From the NCBI GenBank assembly GCA_949295035.1, contig CASFJO010000074.1, forward strand, positions 1 to 62,197: a stretch of 62,197 nt of DNA, read 5' to 3'. Source of the DNA: an uncultured Gemmiger sp. GTDB taxonomy: Bacteria > Bacillota > Clostridia > Oscillospirales > Ruminococcaceae. Positions within the stretch are counted from its first letter, which is position 1, and every line of letters starts with the position of its first letter. Positions 52,162-59,638 of the stretch are shown piece by piece. A program made the translations under genes and the position numbers. Below the pieces are notes generated by a model. That model had not been told where the DNA came from. It made no database searches and was given only the letters and a program-made list of their open reading frames with translations.

Positions 52162-52183
52162 CCGGGCTGGTAAATCAGCCCGG
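52162..52183. repeat. Perfect hairpin in intergenic region
   Basis: CCGGGCTG/CAGCCCGG (52162-52169 with 52176-52183), 6-base loop, in the 180-base divergent gap between the membrane gene and the pseudogene. No T run follows, so it may be an operator or leader hairpin rather than a terminator. Confidence 0.35.
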
Positions 52184-52193
52184 GAATACATGA

Positions 52194-52222
52194 TTTCTAT
52201 GTGCTTAGAATTGTGGTAGAAT
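52194..52222 (+). promoter_or_regulatory. Extended -10 promoter of the deoxyribosyltransferase-like pseudogene
   Basis: TAGAAT (52217-52222) preceded by TGG forms an extended -10; TTTCTA (52194-52199) is a weak -35 at 17 bases. GAGGTG lies before the start codon at 52259, so the broken gene still has expression signals. Confidence 0.45.
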
Positions 52223-52258
52223 ACTAACACGACAAGTCAAAATCAAGCGAGGTGCGGG

Positions 52259-52586
52259 ATGAAAACGGTTACAATATGCGGAAGTATGAAATTTGAGAAA
52301 GAAATGCAAAGGATCGCATTCCTGCTGGAGACCAAGCATACCATGAATGTTTTGCAGTGTGTATAATGCGGATCATCGGGAGATTACACCTATGGAACAG
52401 GTAGCTCTCGAGAATGCGCATTACAGAAAGATCGAACTTTCCGACGCAATTTATGTCGTGGATATTCAGGGGTACATAGGAGATCAAGTTTCCAAAGAAA
52501 TTGCGTTTGCGAAACGGAAAGGGAAGGAAGTCATTTTTCATTCGGTATATACAAAAAACAATAGAATCCGGTTTGTCGAAAAATAG
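52259..52586 (+). pseudogene. Nucleoside deoxyribosyltransferase-like gene, frameshifted
   Basis: The N-terminal part (ATG 52259, MKTVTICGSMKFEKEM) ends at an early stop after VLQCV near 52361. The same protein continues in another frame as VYNADHREITPMEQ and DAIYVVDIQGYIGD up to 52586. Together they give about 109 residues, close to the family of short nucleoside 2-deoxyribosyltransferase-like proteins. The break falls in a short GT repeat (TGTGTA near 52355-52362), consistent with loss of two bases. A sequencing error or phase variation cannot be excluded. Confidence 0.7.
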
Positions 52587-52671
52587 GGTGGGAGATACAA
52601 ATCCTGTTGCGCGTTCAGCGCATGACTTGCCACTGAAATACCAAGGGGCAACCCGCCCGTGTATAGAATAC

Positions 52672-52711
52672 AAAAAATTCCTGTAAACGGTGCGTTTACA
52701 GGAATTTTTTT
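52672..52711. terminator. Bidirectional terminator of tRNA-Thr and the pseudogene
   Basis: A 17-bp stem (52672-52688 with 52694-52710) with a 5-base loop; T run on both strands (AATTTTTTT on plus, AATTTTTTG on minus). On the minus strand it ends the tRNA transcript just past CCA. Confidence 0.85.
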
Positions 52712-52786
52712 GGAGCTGGAAACGTGACTTGAACACGCGACCTGCTGATTACGAATCAGCTGCTCTACCGACTGAGCTATTCCAGC
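52711..52786 (-). tRNA. tRNA-Thr (anticodon CGT)
   Basis: 76 bases including encoded CCA (52713-52711). Acceptor stem GCTGGAA pairs with TTCCAGC; D arm GCTC...GAGC; anticodon stem GCTGA/TCAGC with loop TTCGTAA giving anticodon CGT, which reads ACG; T arm with TTCAAGT loop. Discriminator base is T. All stems are complete. Confidence 0.95.
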
Positions 52787-52864
52787 CTGCCCGCTTTCCG
52801 GAAGGGTGTTTTGACCAGGTTGAGGGCAACGCAAACACCTTCCAGCGTATAAAGCAACATGACT

Positions 52865-52893
52865 ATTTTACCGAAAAAATCGCGCTGCGTCAA
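52865..52893 (-). promoter_or_regulatory. Promoter of tRNA-Thr
   Basis: On the minus strand TTGACG (52893-52888) and TAAAAT (52870-52865) at 17-base spacing, about 80 bases before the tRNA 5' end. It lies between the tRNA and the upstream Cys4 gene, so the tRNA can be transcribed on its own. Confidence 0.65.
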
Positions 52894-52924
52894 GTGCCAG
52901 AGGCAAAAAAAACAGAATGGCCGC

Positions 52925-53149
52925 TTAGTCCAGGCGAAAATCCTCAGGCGAAAACTCCGGTAGCTTTGGCTGGCGGCGGGGAATGCGCCGCAGAGGATCA
53001 TAGACATATTTTCGGCATTGGTAGTACGGGGAAACGACTCCGCGAAAATTGCATAGGATCATCTTTTCGTCGGCCGTGCGTCGGCCATGTTGACAGTATT
53101 CGCAAGCAGGGGAAATGGTAGCGCCGTACAATGCGGTTTTGCGAAACAT
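52925..53149 (-). CDS. Short Cys4 protein, conserved hypothetical
   Basis: 74 residues from ATG 53149 with GGAAGGGG about 10 bases upstream. Near the N-terminus CEYCQHGR is followed by a Cys at about 32 and another at about 44 (YYQCRKYVYDPL), a four-Cys pattern that would bind zinc. The C-terminus is basic, then LPEFSPEDF. Similar short proteins are common in Clostridia and unnamed; function unknown. Confidence 0.75.
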   Translation of the reverse strand: MFRKTALYGATISPACEYCQHGRRTADEKMILCNFRGVVSPYYQCRKYVYDPLRRIPRRQPKLPEFSPEDFRLD

Positions 53150-53181
53150 GGGCAACGCCCCTTCCTTAAAGCATCTACCCT

Positions 53182-53210
53182 ATTATAGCCATGTACGGCT
53201 GCCTTGTAAA
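53182..53210 (-). promoter_or_regulatory. Promoter of the Cys4 gene
   Basis: On the minus strand TTTACA (53210-53205) and TATAAT (53187-53182), spacing 17 bases, a good vegetative promoter about 30 bases before the start codon. It may also feed into the tRNA. Confidence 0.7.
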
Positions 53211-53220
53211 GATAAACCGC

Positions 53221-54327
53221 CTATAGCAGGGGGTTCTCCTGCGGGCCGGAAACCGGCTTTGCCGCTTTTTGTAAACGAAAGAAAACAAGGCAGCAAAAGC
53301 AAAAGAGGACCAGTGCGGCGTCAGGGCGAGCCCGGGTGGTCACAATGCGTACCGGCTCCGCGGGTGTCCAGGCCTGTTCCGCCAGATCGGGAAGAAGCTG
53401 CAGAGCAAAGTGCAGCAGGCCCATACTGATCAGAAGGTGAAGCGGCCGTGTAAGCGCCAGTGTTTTGAGCGAAACATCGCCGGGCACCAGAGCCCGCAGC
53501 TGTAAAAACACCGAAGCGCTGAGCAAACTCAGAGCGGCGCAGCATCCGTAAACCGCCATACTGCCCGGCAGGCGGGCAGCCTCTATACAGCCATTGGTCA
53601 CTTCCAACAGTGCCGCGCCCGCGGCGGAAAACCGTGCGTCCAGACAAAATACCGGCTGCAGGATCTGATACAGACAGCGAAATCCCACCACCGTGCCACA
53701 GATCGTCAGCATTGCCTGCGCAGACTGCCGGATCGTGCCGGAGACCCCCACCGCATCCCCGGTCTCCGAATCCGGTAAAGCGGGCCGTACCGCATGGCGG
53801 GAAAGGGTGGGCAAATTCAGCAGGCGGGCGGCTGCCAACCCGCATAAAAGGTTGGCGATTGTTTGGCATCCCACTAGCACCCAACCGATTTTCCATGATC
53901 CCAGCATCAGAAGCCCCACGCTGTTCACAACAAAACCCGGCCCGGAACCGGCGCAAGCCGTCAGCAGCGCTTGCGCTTGTTGGCTGTTGATCCGGCCGTT
54001 TTCACGCAGACGCGCCACACAGCGGCCGGCCGGCGCAAATCCGCCCAGGAGGCCGATCAAAAGCGCAGCTCCGGCGGCCGGTGATCCGATGCGCAGCAAG
54101 CGCAGATACGGCCAAAATGCCCGCCCCAACAGCGGAGCGGCGGGGCAATCCATGACCAGCTGGCAGACGATCAAAAACGGGAATAAGGCCGGGATCAACT
54201 GTTCGGAGCAGCAGCGAAGCCCTTCCTGCGCACCCAGCACCACCTTTTGCGGAAACATCAGCAGCAGACCAAGCAGCAATACGGCCGCCGCGCCTTTCAC
54301 CGCGCGTGCCCAAGCGGAACGGTTCAT
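53221..54327 (-). CDS. ylbJ: Sporulation integral membrane protein YlbJ-like
   Basis: 368 residues from ATG 54327 (GGAGG about 10 bases upstream); the ORF extends 7 codons further but lacks a better site. Eight to ten membrane helices carry the nucleoside-recognition (Gate) domain pattern (LIPALFPFLIVCQLVM; GGFAPAGRCVARL; TACAGSGPGFVVNSVG). YlbJ in Bacillus is needed for spore cortex or coat maturation in the mother cell. It is divergent from yqfC, with which it shares sporulation context; no sigma-E promoter could be fixed in the 91-base gap. Confidence 0.82.
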   Translation of the reverse strand: MNRSAWARAVKGAAAVLLLGLLLMFPQKVVLGAQEGLRCCSEQLIPALFPFLIVCQLVMDCPAAPLLGRAFWPYLRLLRIGSPAAGAALLIGLLGGFAPAGRCVARLRENGRINSQQAQALLTACAGSGPGFVVNSVGLLMLGSWKIGWVLVGCQTIANLLCGLAAARLLNLPTLSRHAVRPALPDSETGDAVGVSGTIRQSAQAMLTICGTVVGFRCLYQILQPVFCLDARFSAAGAALLEVTNGCIEAARLPGSMAVYGCCAALSLLSASVFLQLRALVPGDVSLKTLALTRPLHLLISMGLLHFALQLLPDLAEQAWTPAEPVRIVTTRARPDAALVLFCFCCLVFFRLQKAAKPVSGPQENPLL

Positions 54328-54418
54328 AAACCTTTCGCCTCCCTCCATATATATAGTAGCGGCGCGCCCGAAAAGATAGAACCTGCGGGTGTGATTCTTT
54401 CCATAAGGGGGCGGCCAA

Positions 54419-54703
54419 ATGAACGAAAAGTCCAGAAAACGACGAATCGTAAGACGAGTGCCTCCGGGCTTTTATGCACAGCCGCGCCTGCATATAACCA
54501 GTTCGCATGAACTGGAAGCGGAAAACTGTAAAGGCATATCGCTTTGCACGGATACGGCGATCCGATTAAATCTGGGAACGCAGGATGTCACGATTCGCGG
54601 CGATGGACTTCGCTTGTTGTCGGCGCAAAAACGCCTGCTGCGTATCCAAGGCCGGATCATCGCGGTAGAATTTTCATCCCGGGAGGAGGAAACGATACCA
54701 TGA
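54419..54703 (+). CDS. yqfC: Sporulation protein YqfC-like
   Basis: 94 residues, ATG 54419 with AAGGGGG upstream. The centre (RLHITSSHELEAENCKGI, then TDTAIRLNLG and VTIRGDGLRLL) is the YqfC pattern. YqfC is made in the mother cell under sigma-E and helps form the spore; its mechanism is little known. It overlaps yqfD by 4 bases (ATGA), as is usual. Confidence 0.88.
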   Translation: MNEKSRKRRIVRRVPPGFYAQPRLHITSSHELEAENCKGISLCTDTAIRLNLGTQDVTIRGDGLRLLSAQKRLLRIQGRIIAVEFSSREEETIP

Positions 54704-55869
54704 AGAGGTACGAACGTACTGCCCGGCTTCGTTCGACCGTCCGATTTTGCGCTGTGGGCGGACGATACGAAAAATTGTTGAGTGATTGCATGGAACAGGG
54801 GATCCCGCTTTCAGAAGTTGAGCCGATCGAAGAGGGCGTGCGGATAACGGCGCCGGCCAGCGCCTACCGTCGCATTCATCGCCTGGCCAGGCATAGCCGG
54901 ACGCGGCTGCGAATAGAGCAGCGAAGAGGAGTATGGTTTCATGTGCGGCGATTTCGCGGCCGATGGGGGATCGCCGTCGGGACAATGGTTTTCGCTGCCC
55001 TGTTGTGGGCTATGCAGAACCTGGTGTGGACGGTGGAGTATACCGGGATCGGCCTTTCCGAACAACAAACAGCCGCCGACCTTCTCTATCAGGCAGGAAT
55101 TTTTCCCGGCGCGTGGGTCACCGCTGATCTGCTGGAAAAAGGCGAACAAGCCCTGCTGGGCTGGGAAAAACTGGGCTGGGCCGCACTGAATTTTTCTCAG
55201 GGGCGGCTTACAGTCGAGGCGGCACCGGCCTTGGACAGCCTGGCGGTGGAGGGAAATGAACCGGTGGACCTTATCGCGGCGGCGGACGGGATCATCTTGT
55301 CGGTGAACGCACAGGAGGGGTTCGTCTGTAAGACCGCCGGACAAACGGTGGCAAAAGGGGACGTGCTGATCGCGGCGCAGCAGCCAGACCGAAACCAAAC
55401 CGTTCGCACCGCCCATCCCAAGGGCGAGGTGATCGCACGGGTGGAGCAGATCTTTACCTGTACGCAGCCGCTTCGCTATCAGGTGGATGCACCCACGGGG
55501 CAGCTGAAAAGCCAATACGCTTTACAGTCATTTTGGGGTTCCTGGACGATCAATCCGACCGAATTTCCTGAAACGGGTGAACAAAAAATCTATCACCGGC
55601 CATTTTCGGTGGCTGGCTTTTCCTTGCCCGCCACCGTTACGGAAACCGTGTGGGTGGAACATGGAGCGGAATGGATGGAATTGGACCATCAGACCGCGCT
55701 GCAGTTTGCACGGTATGCTTGTTTGTCCGCTTTATATGAGCAGTATCCGCATGCACAGATCCGCACCAGTACGGAAACAGAGGAGTGGAGCGATCAGCTG
55801 CTTTCTTATTCTGTTTCGATATGTTTTGACGCCAACATTGCCCGTGCCGCGGATGTGGAAGAACCATAA
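54700..55869 (+). CDS. yqfD: Sporulation protein YqfD-like
   Basis: 389 residues from ATG 54700, behind GGGAGGAGG, overlapping yqfC. It has a cytoplasmic N-terminal part (about 1-85), one membrane helix (about 95-115) and a large C-terminal extracytoplasmic domain with the YqfD ring-like features (VEYTGIGLSEQQTAADLLYQAGI, then GWTI-like WGSWTINPTEFP). YqfD is part of the mother-cell envelope machinery in engulfment. The product is standard length. Confidence 0.88.
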   Translation: MKRYERTARLRSTVRFCAVGGRYEKLLSDCMEQGIPLSEVEPIEEGVRITAPASAYRRIHRLARHSRTRLRIEQRRGVWFHVRRFRGRWGIAVGTMVFAALLWAMQNLVWTVEYTGIGLSEQQTAADLLYQAGIFPGAWVTADLLEKGEQALLGWEKLGWAALNFSQGRLTVEAAPALDSLAVEGNEPVDLIAAADGIILSVNAQEGFVCKTAGQTVAKGDVLIAAQQPDRNQTVRTAHPKGEVIARVEQIFTCTQPLRYQVDAPTGQLKSQYALQSFWGSWTINPTEFPETGEQKIYHRPFSVAGFSLPATVTETVWVEHGAEWMELDHQTALQFARYACLSALYEQYPHAQIRTSTETEEWSDQLLSYSVSICFDANIARAADVEEP

Positions 55870-55914
55870 AAAATTTTATGTAAAATTAACAATTCCATAT
55901 CAACAATTTTGTGC

Positions 55915-55925
55915 TATAATATAAT
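55915..55925 (+). promoter_or_regulatory. -10 box(es) of the phoH operon
   Basis: Two overlapping TATAAT hexamers (55915-55920 and 55920-55925) lie 29 bases before the phoH start in an AT-rich gap. No good -35 is seen at 17 bases (TTCCAT at 16 bases is weak). Strength uncertain. Confidence 0.45.
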
Positions 55926-55953
55926 AGAAATTGATAGGACGGAAAGGGAACTT

Positions 55954-56922
55954 ATGGCGGAAAAGCTGATTGATCTGGATAGCATTGAATTGGCTGTGGC
56001 AGTGTTTGGAAATTGCGATCAAAATATTCGTTTGTTGGAAAGTGAACTGGGCGTTACGGCAGTCTGCCGGGGCGCACAGCTGAAGTTGACCGGCGAGAGC
56101 GAGGCGGTTACCGCGGCGGGCCGTGCCATTGACGGTATGCTTACCTTGCTGGAAAATCACACTCCGCTTGAAGAACAGACGGTGCGCTATTGCATCAGCC
56201 TGGCGCGTTCCGGCGAGGCGGCCCGGGTGCAGGAATTGACCGAAGGGTTTGTCGCGATCACCGCCAAAGGCCGCCCGGTCCGGCCAAAGACGCTGGGCCA
56301 GAAGGAGTATCTGAAGGCGATCGCGGAGAATGCCATCACCTTCGGGATAGGGCCTGCCGGCACGGGCAAGACCTATCTGGCGGTGGCAATGGCGGTCAAG
56401 GCGTTCAAGGCCAAAGAGGTGGAACGAATTATTTTGACCCGCCCCGCTGTGGAGGCAGGGGAGAAGCTGGGCTTTCTGCCGGGTGATCTGCAGACCAAGG
56501 TGGATCCGTATCTGCGCCCTTTGTACGACGGGCTGTATGATATGCTGGGGCCGGACACCTTTCAAAAGCTGTTGGAAAAGCAGACCATCGAGGTGGCGCC
56601 GCTGGCATATATGCGGGGCCGCACCCTGGACGACGCCTTCATCATTCTGGATGAGGCACAGAATACCAGCCCGGAGCAGATGAAGATGTTTCTGACTCGT
56701 ATGGGCGCGGGCAGTAAGGTCGTGGTCACCGGCGACGTGACCCAGATCGATCTCCCGGATAAGAGCCGCAGCGGGTTGGTGGATGCACTGCAGGTGTTGC
56801 GGGGGATCGAAGGGATCGCCCAGATCCGATTCAGCGAGAAGGATGTGGTGCGTCACCGCCTGGTGCAGCAGATCGTTCGGGCATACGACAAGGCGGCGGC
56901 CGCGCGGGGCCGCAAATCATAA
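55954..56922 (+). CDS. phoH: PhoH-family ATPase
   Basis: 322 residues from ATG 55954 with GGAAAGGGA upstream. An N-terminal domain (1-105) precedes the P-loop ATPase: Walker A GPAGTGKT near 135, Walker B FIILDEAQNT near 233, sensor TGDVTQIDL. PhoH-like proteins in Firmicutes (YbeZ type) are RNA-linked ATPases that cooperate with YbeY, whose gene follows after 15 bases. Confidence 0.93.
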   Translation: MAEKLIDLDSIELAVAVFGNCDQNIRLLESELGVTAVCRGAQLKLTGESEAVTAAGRAIDGMLTLLENHTPLEEQTVRYCISLARSGEAARVQELTEGFVAITAKGRPVRPKTLGQKEYLKAIAENAITFGIGPAGTGKTYLAVAMAVKAFKAKEVERIILTRPAVEAGEKLGFLPGDLQTKVDPYLRPLYDGLYDMLGPDTFQKLLEKQTIEVAPLAYMRGRTLDDAFIILDEAQNTSPEQMKMFLTRMGAGSKVVVTGDVTQIDLPDKSRSGLVDALQVLRGIEGIAQIRFSEKDVVRHRLVQQIVRAYDKAAAARGRKS

Positions 56923-56937
56923 AAGGAGGCAACTAGG

Positions 56938-57438
56938 ATGTCCAACAAGGTTTATATCACCAATGACCAGCACGCAGTCAAGGTGCCGTCCGGGCTGCGG
57001 ATCCTGATCCGGCGCAGTTGCAATGCGGTGCTGGAATTTGAGCACTTTCCTGAACCGGCGGAGATCAGCGTTACCTTTGTGGACAATGCCCGGATCGCGG
57101 AACTGAACAGCCAGTACCGCAACAAACCCATGCCCACCGACGTGCTCAGTTTCCCGTTGGGGGAGAACGGCGTCTATGACCACAACCAGGATACCGGCGC
57201 CGCTATGCTGGGGGATATCGTCATCTCGATGGAGAAAGCGATGGAACAGGCGCAGCTGTACGGCCATCCGCTGCAGCGGGAGGTCGCCTTTCTGGTGGTA
57301 CATTCCATGCTGCATCTGCTGGGATACGACCATGAACAGGGCGGGCTGGAAGCCGTTCACATGCGGGAGAAGGAAGAAGCCGTGCTGATCCAGCTGGGCC
57401 TGCCCCGCACCGTGTCCTACACGGCGGACGAGGTCTGA
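56938..57438 (+). CDS. ybeY: rRNA maturation endonuclease YbeY
   Basis: 166 residues, ATG 56938 behind AAAGGAGG. The zinc site HSMLHLLGYDH (HxxxHxxxxxH type) lies near residue 122. YbeY processes 16S rRNA 3' end and quality-controls ribosomes. Its stop overlaps the dgkA start by one base. Confidence 0.95.
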   Translation: MSNKVYITNDQHAVKVPSGLRILIRRSCNAVLEFEHFPEPAEISVTFVDNARIAELNSQYRNKPMPTDVLSFPLGENGVYDHNQDTGAAMLGDIVISMEKAMEQAQLYGHPLQREVAFLVVHSMLHLLGYDHEQGGLEAVHMREKEEAVLIQLGLPRTVSYTADEV

Positions 57439-57896
57439 TGCGCCGGTTCATACGGGGATTTCGCTATGCCTGGGCAGGCATTGCGGCCGCGGTGCGCACC
57501 GAGCGGAACTTCCGCTTCCACCTGTGCGCCGGGGCGTATGTGCTCTGGTTCAGCCGGTATTATGCCTTTACGCGGGTGGAGTATGCCCTGCTGGCGCTTT
57601 GTATCGGCGGCGTAATGGCGATGGAATTGATGAACTCCGCCGTGGAGCGGGCGGTGGACAAACCCGATGTGGCCCATTGGAGGGCCGCCGGTTCCGCCAA
57701 AGATATGGCTGCCGGTGGGGTGCTGGTATTCAGCATAGCCGCGGCCGCGGTAGGGGTATGCCTGTTTGGGGATTGGGCGGCGCTGTGCCGGATCGCCCGG
57801 CTGTATGCCGGCAGCCCGCCTGCGCTGGCGGCGCTGCTGCTTTCCGCGGCGGCGGCGGTTTGGTTTGTTCGCGGCCGAAACCACAAGGAGATTTGA
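57438..57896 (+). CDS. dgkA: Diacylglycerol/undecaprenol kinase
   Basis: 152 residues from ATG 57438. Signature ERNFRFHLCAG near the first helix and AMELMNSAVERAVD at about 61-74 (Glu and Asn of the active site) identify DgkA. Three to four membrane helices. In Gram-positive bacteria the enzyme mostly phosphorylates undecaprenol for cell-wall lipid recycling. A final extra helix (about 127-145) is present. Confidence 0.92.
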   Translation: MRRFIRGFRYAWAGIAAAVRTERNFRFHLCAGAYVLWFSRYYAFTRVEYALLALCIGGVMAMELMNSAVERAVDKPDVAHWRAAGSAKDMAAGGVLVFSIAAAAVGVCLFGDWAALCRIARLYAGSPPALAALLLSAAAAVWFVRGRNHKEI

Positions 57897-57938
57897 AAAG
57901 CAAGTGAGGCGCACCGCGGCGCGCCGGGAGGAATCAGT

Positions 57939-58838
57939 TTGCAGGAACAGACGTCTTCAGTGTTCGTGGCCCTGGTGGGCCGGCCCAATGTGGGCAAATC
58001 CAGTTTGACCAACCGCCTGGTGGGGGAAAAGGTCGCGATTGTCACATCCAAACCGCAGACTACCCGTACCCGCATCACCGGCATCGTGACCCGGGGGCCG
58101 GTGCAGTATGTGCTGTTGGATACCCCCGGGATCCATAAACCCCGCACCAAGCTGGGGGAACGCATGAGCAAGACCGCCGCTGATTCCATCGCGGACGTGG
58201 ATGTGACCCTGATGCTGTTTGAGCCGTATGGAGAGTTCACCCAGCCGGAACTGGCCCTGCTGGAGGAGATCCGTGCCTTCCGGGGGCCGGCTTTGGCGGT
58301 CATCAACAAGACGGATACCTTAAAAGCGCCTCAGGATCAGGAGATACGTACCCGGCAGTTGGAGCAGCTGGGGATATTCGACAAGGTACTGGCCGTATCC
58401 GCCCTGGCCGATGAGGGTTGCGATACGCTGCTGGAAGAACTGCGTGCCTACGCGGTGCCCGGACCGCATTATTTTCCGGACGACGCCTATACCGATATGC
58501 CGGAAAAAACGCTGGTCGGCGAGGTGATCCGGGAGAAGATGCTGCTGAATCTGCGGGATGAGATCCCGCACGGGATCGCGGTCACCGTAGAAAAGTTCAA
58601 AGAACGTCCCGACAAAAATCTCATTGATATTGATGTGAACATCTACTGCGAACGCGAGAGCCATAAGGGCATGATCATCGGAAAAGGCGGTCAGATGCTG
58701 AAAAAGATCGCCAGCCAGGCCCGCGTGGACTGTGAGGAGTTTTTGGGGGCCAAGGTCAATCTGCAATGCTGGATCAAGGTCAAAGATTGGCGCAATAATG
58801 ACTTTTGGCTCAACAGTTTGGGATTCCGGCAGTCTTGA
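57939..58838 (+). CDS. era: GTPase Era
   Basis: 299 residues from TTG 57939 behind GGGAGGAAT. G1 GRPNVGKS at 14-21, G3 DTPG near 62, G4 NKTD near 123, and a C-terminal KH domain with GMIIGKGGQML near 245. Era binds 16S rRNA and completes small-subunit assembly. The ybeY-dgkA-era order is typical of Firmicutes. Confidence 0.96.
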   Translation: MQEQTSSVFVALVGRPNVGKSSLTNRLVGEKVAIVTSKPQTTRTRITGIVTRGPVQYVLLDTPGIHKPRTKLGERMSKTAADSIADVDVTLMLFEPYGEFTQPELALLEEIRAFRGPALAVINKTDTLKAPQDQEIRTRQLEQLGIFDKVLAVSALADEGCDTLLEELRAYAVPGPHYFPDDAYTDMPEKTLVGEVIREKMLLNLRDEIPHGIAVTVEKFKERPDKNLIDIDVNIYCERESHKGMIIGKGGQMLKKIASQARVDCEEFLGAKVNLQCWIKVKDWRNNDFWLNSLGFRQS

Positions 58839-58863
58839 ACCGGCCGGCTGAAGGAGGAAGGAT

Positions 58864-59607
58864 ATGCAGCTGGTCACACCGGGCCTTGTGCTTCGTGAGG
58901 TCAAGGTAGGGGAGTCGGACCGTATCCTTGCCATCCTGACTCCGGAACACGGGGTCCTGTCCTGTACGGCCAAGGGCAGCCTGCGGCTGAAAAGCAAACT
59001 TTTCAGCGCCTGCGGGCTGTTTTGCTATTCGGAGTTTACCCTGTTTGCCGGCCGCAGCCTCTACACAGTGGACGATGCCCAGGTGAAGAATGTGTTTCAC
59101 GGTCTGGCCGATCGGCTGGACGCCATGGCCCTGGCCATGTATATGGCGGAGATCACCCTGCTGCTTTCTCCCTCCGGAAAAGAAGGGGAAACACTGCTGC
59201 GGCTGCTGCTGAACAGCTTGTACCTGCTCAGCGAGAAAAAGGCGCCGCCCCGCAAGATCAAGGCCATCTATGAGCTGCGGGCAGTGAGCGAGGCCGGCTT
59301 TATGCCGGACCTGCTCTGCTGCCGGGAATGCGGCAAATACAAGGGTGGCCCGTTCTGTTTCGATCTCGATGCGGGCGATCTGCTTTGCGGAGACTGCGCG
59401 GCTAAACAGGGAATGCCCACGAACCTGAACGAAGCCGCGCTGACCGCGCTGCGACACATCGTTCTGGTGGAGGATCGGCGGGTCTTCGGCTACACTATCC
59501 CGCCTGAAAGCCAGCGGATGTTGAACGCTGTGGCTGAGGGCTACGCCTGCCGTCAGTTGGACAAAACACCAAAAACATTAGAATTTTTGCAGACGGTGCT
59601 GGAGTGA
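58864..59607 (+). CDS. recO: DNA repair protein RecO
   Basis: 247 residues, ATG 58864 after AAGGAGG. N-terminal OB fold (GLVLREVKVGESDRIL) is followed by helices and a Cys4 zinc finger (CCRECG ... CGDCA, about 154-180), as in RecO. It loads RecA together with RecR at gaps. Standard length. Confidence 0.93.
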   Translation: MQLVTPGLVLREVKVGESDRILAILTPEHGVLSCTAKGSLRLKSKLFSACGLFCYSEFTLFAGRSLYTVDDAQVKNVFHGLADRLDAMALAMYMAEITLLLSPSGKEGETLLRLLLNSLYLLSEKKAPPRKIKAIYELRAVSEAGFMPDLLCCRECGKYKGGPFCFDLDAGDLLCGDCAAKQGMPTNLNEAALTALRHIVLVEDRRVFGYTIPPESQRMLNAVAEGYACRQLDKTPKTLEFLQTVLE

Positions 59608-59638
59608 TCCGGCCCCGTTCTGTCTGTGAGGAAGATTT

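Noticed and set aside
54328-54418. Sigma-E promoters for ylbJ and yqfC
   Set aside because: Expected from function, but no pair of boxes at proper spacing could be chosen; a CTACTATA stretch on the minus strand is only suggestive.
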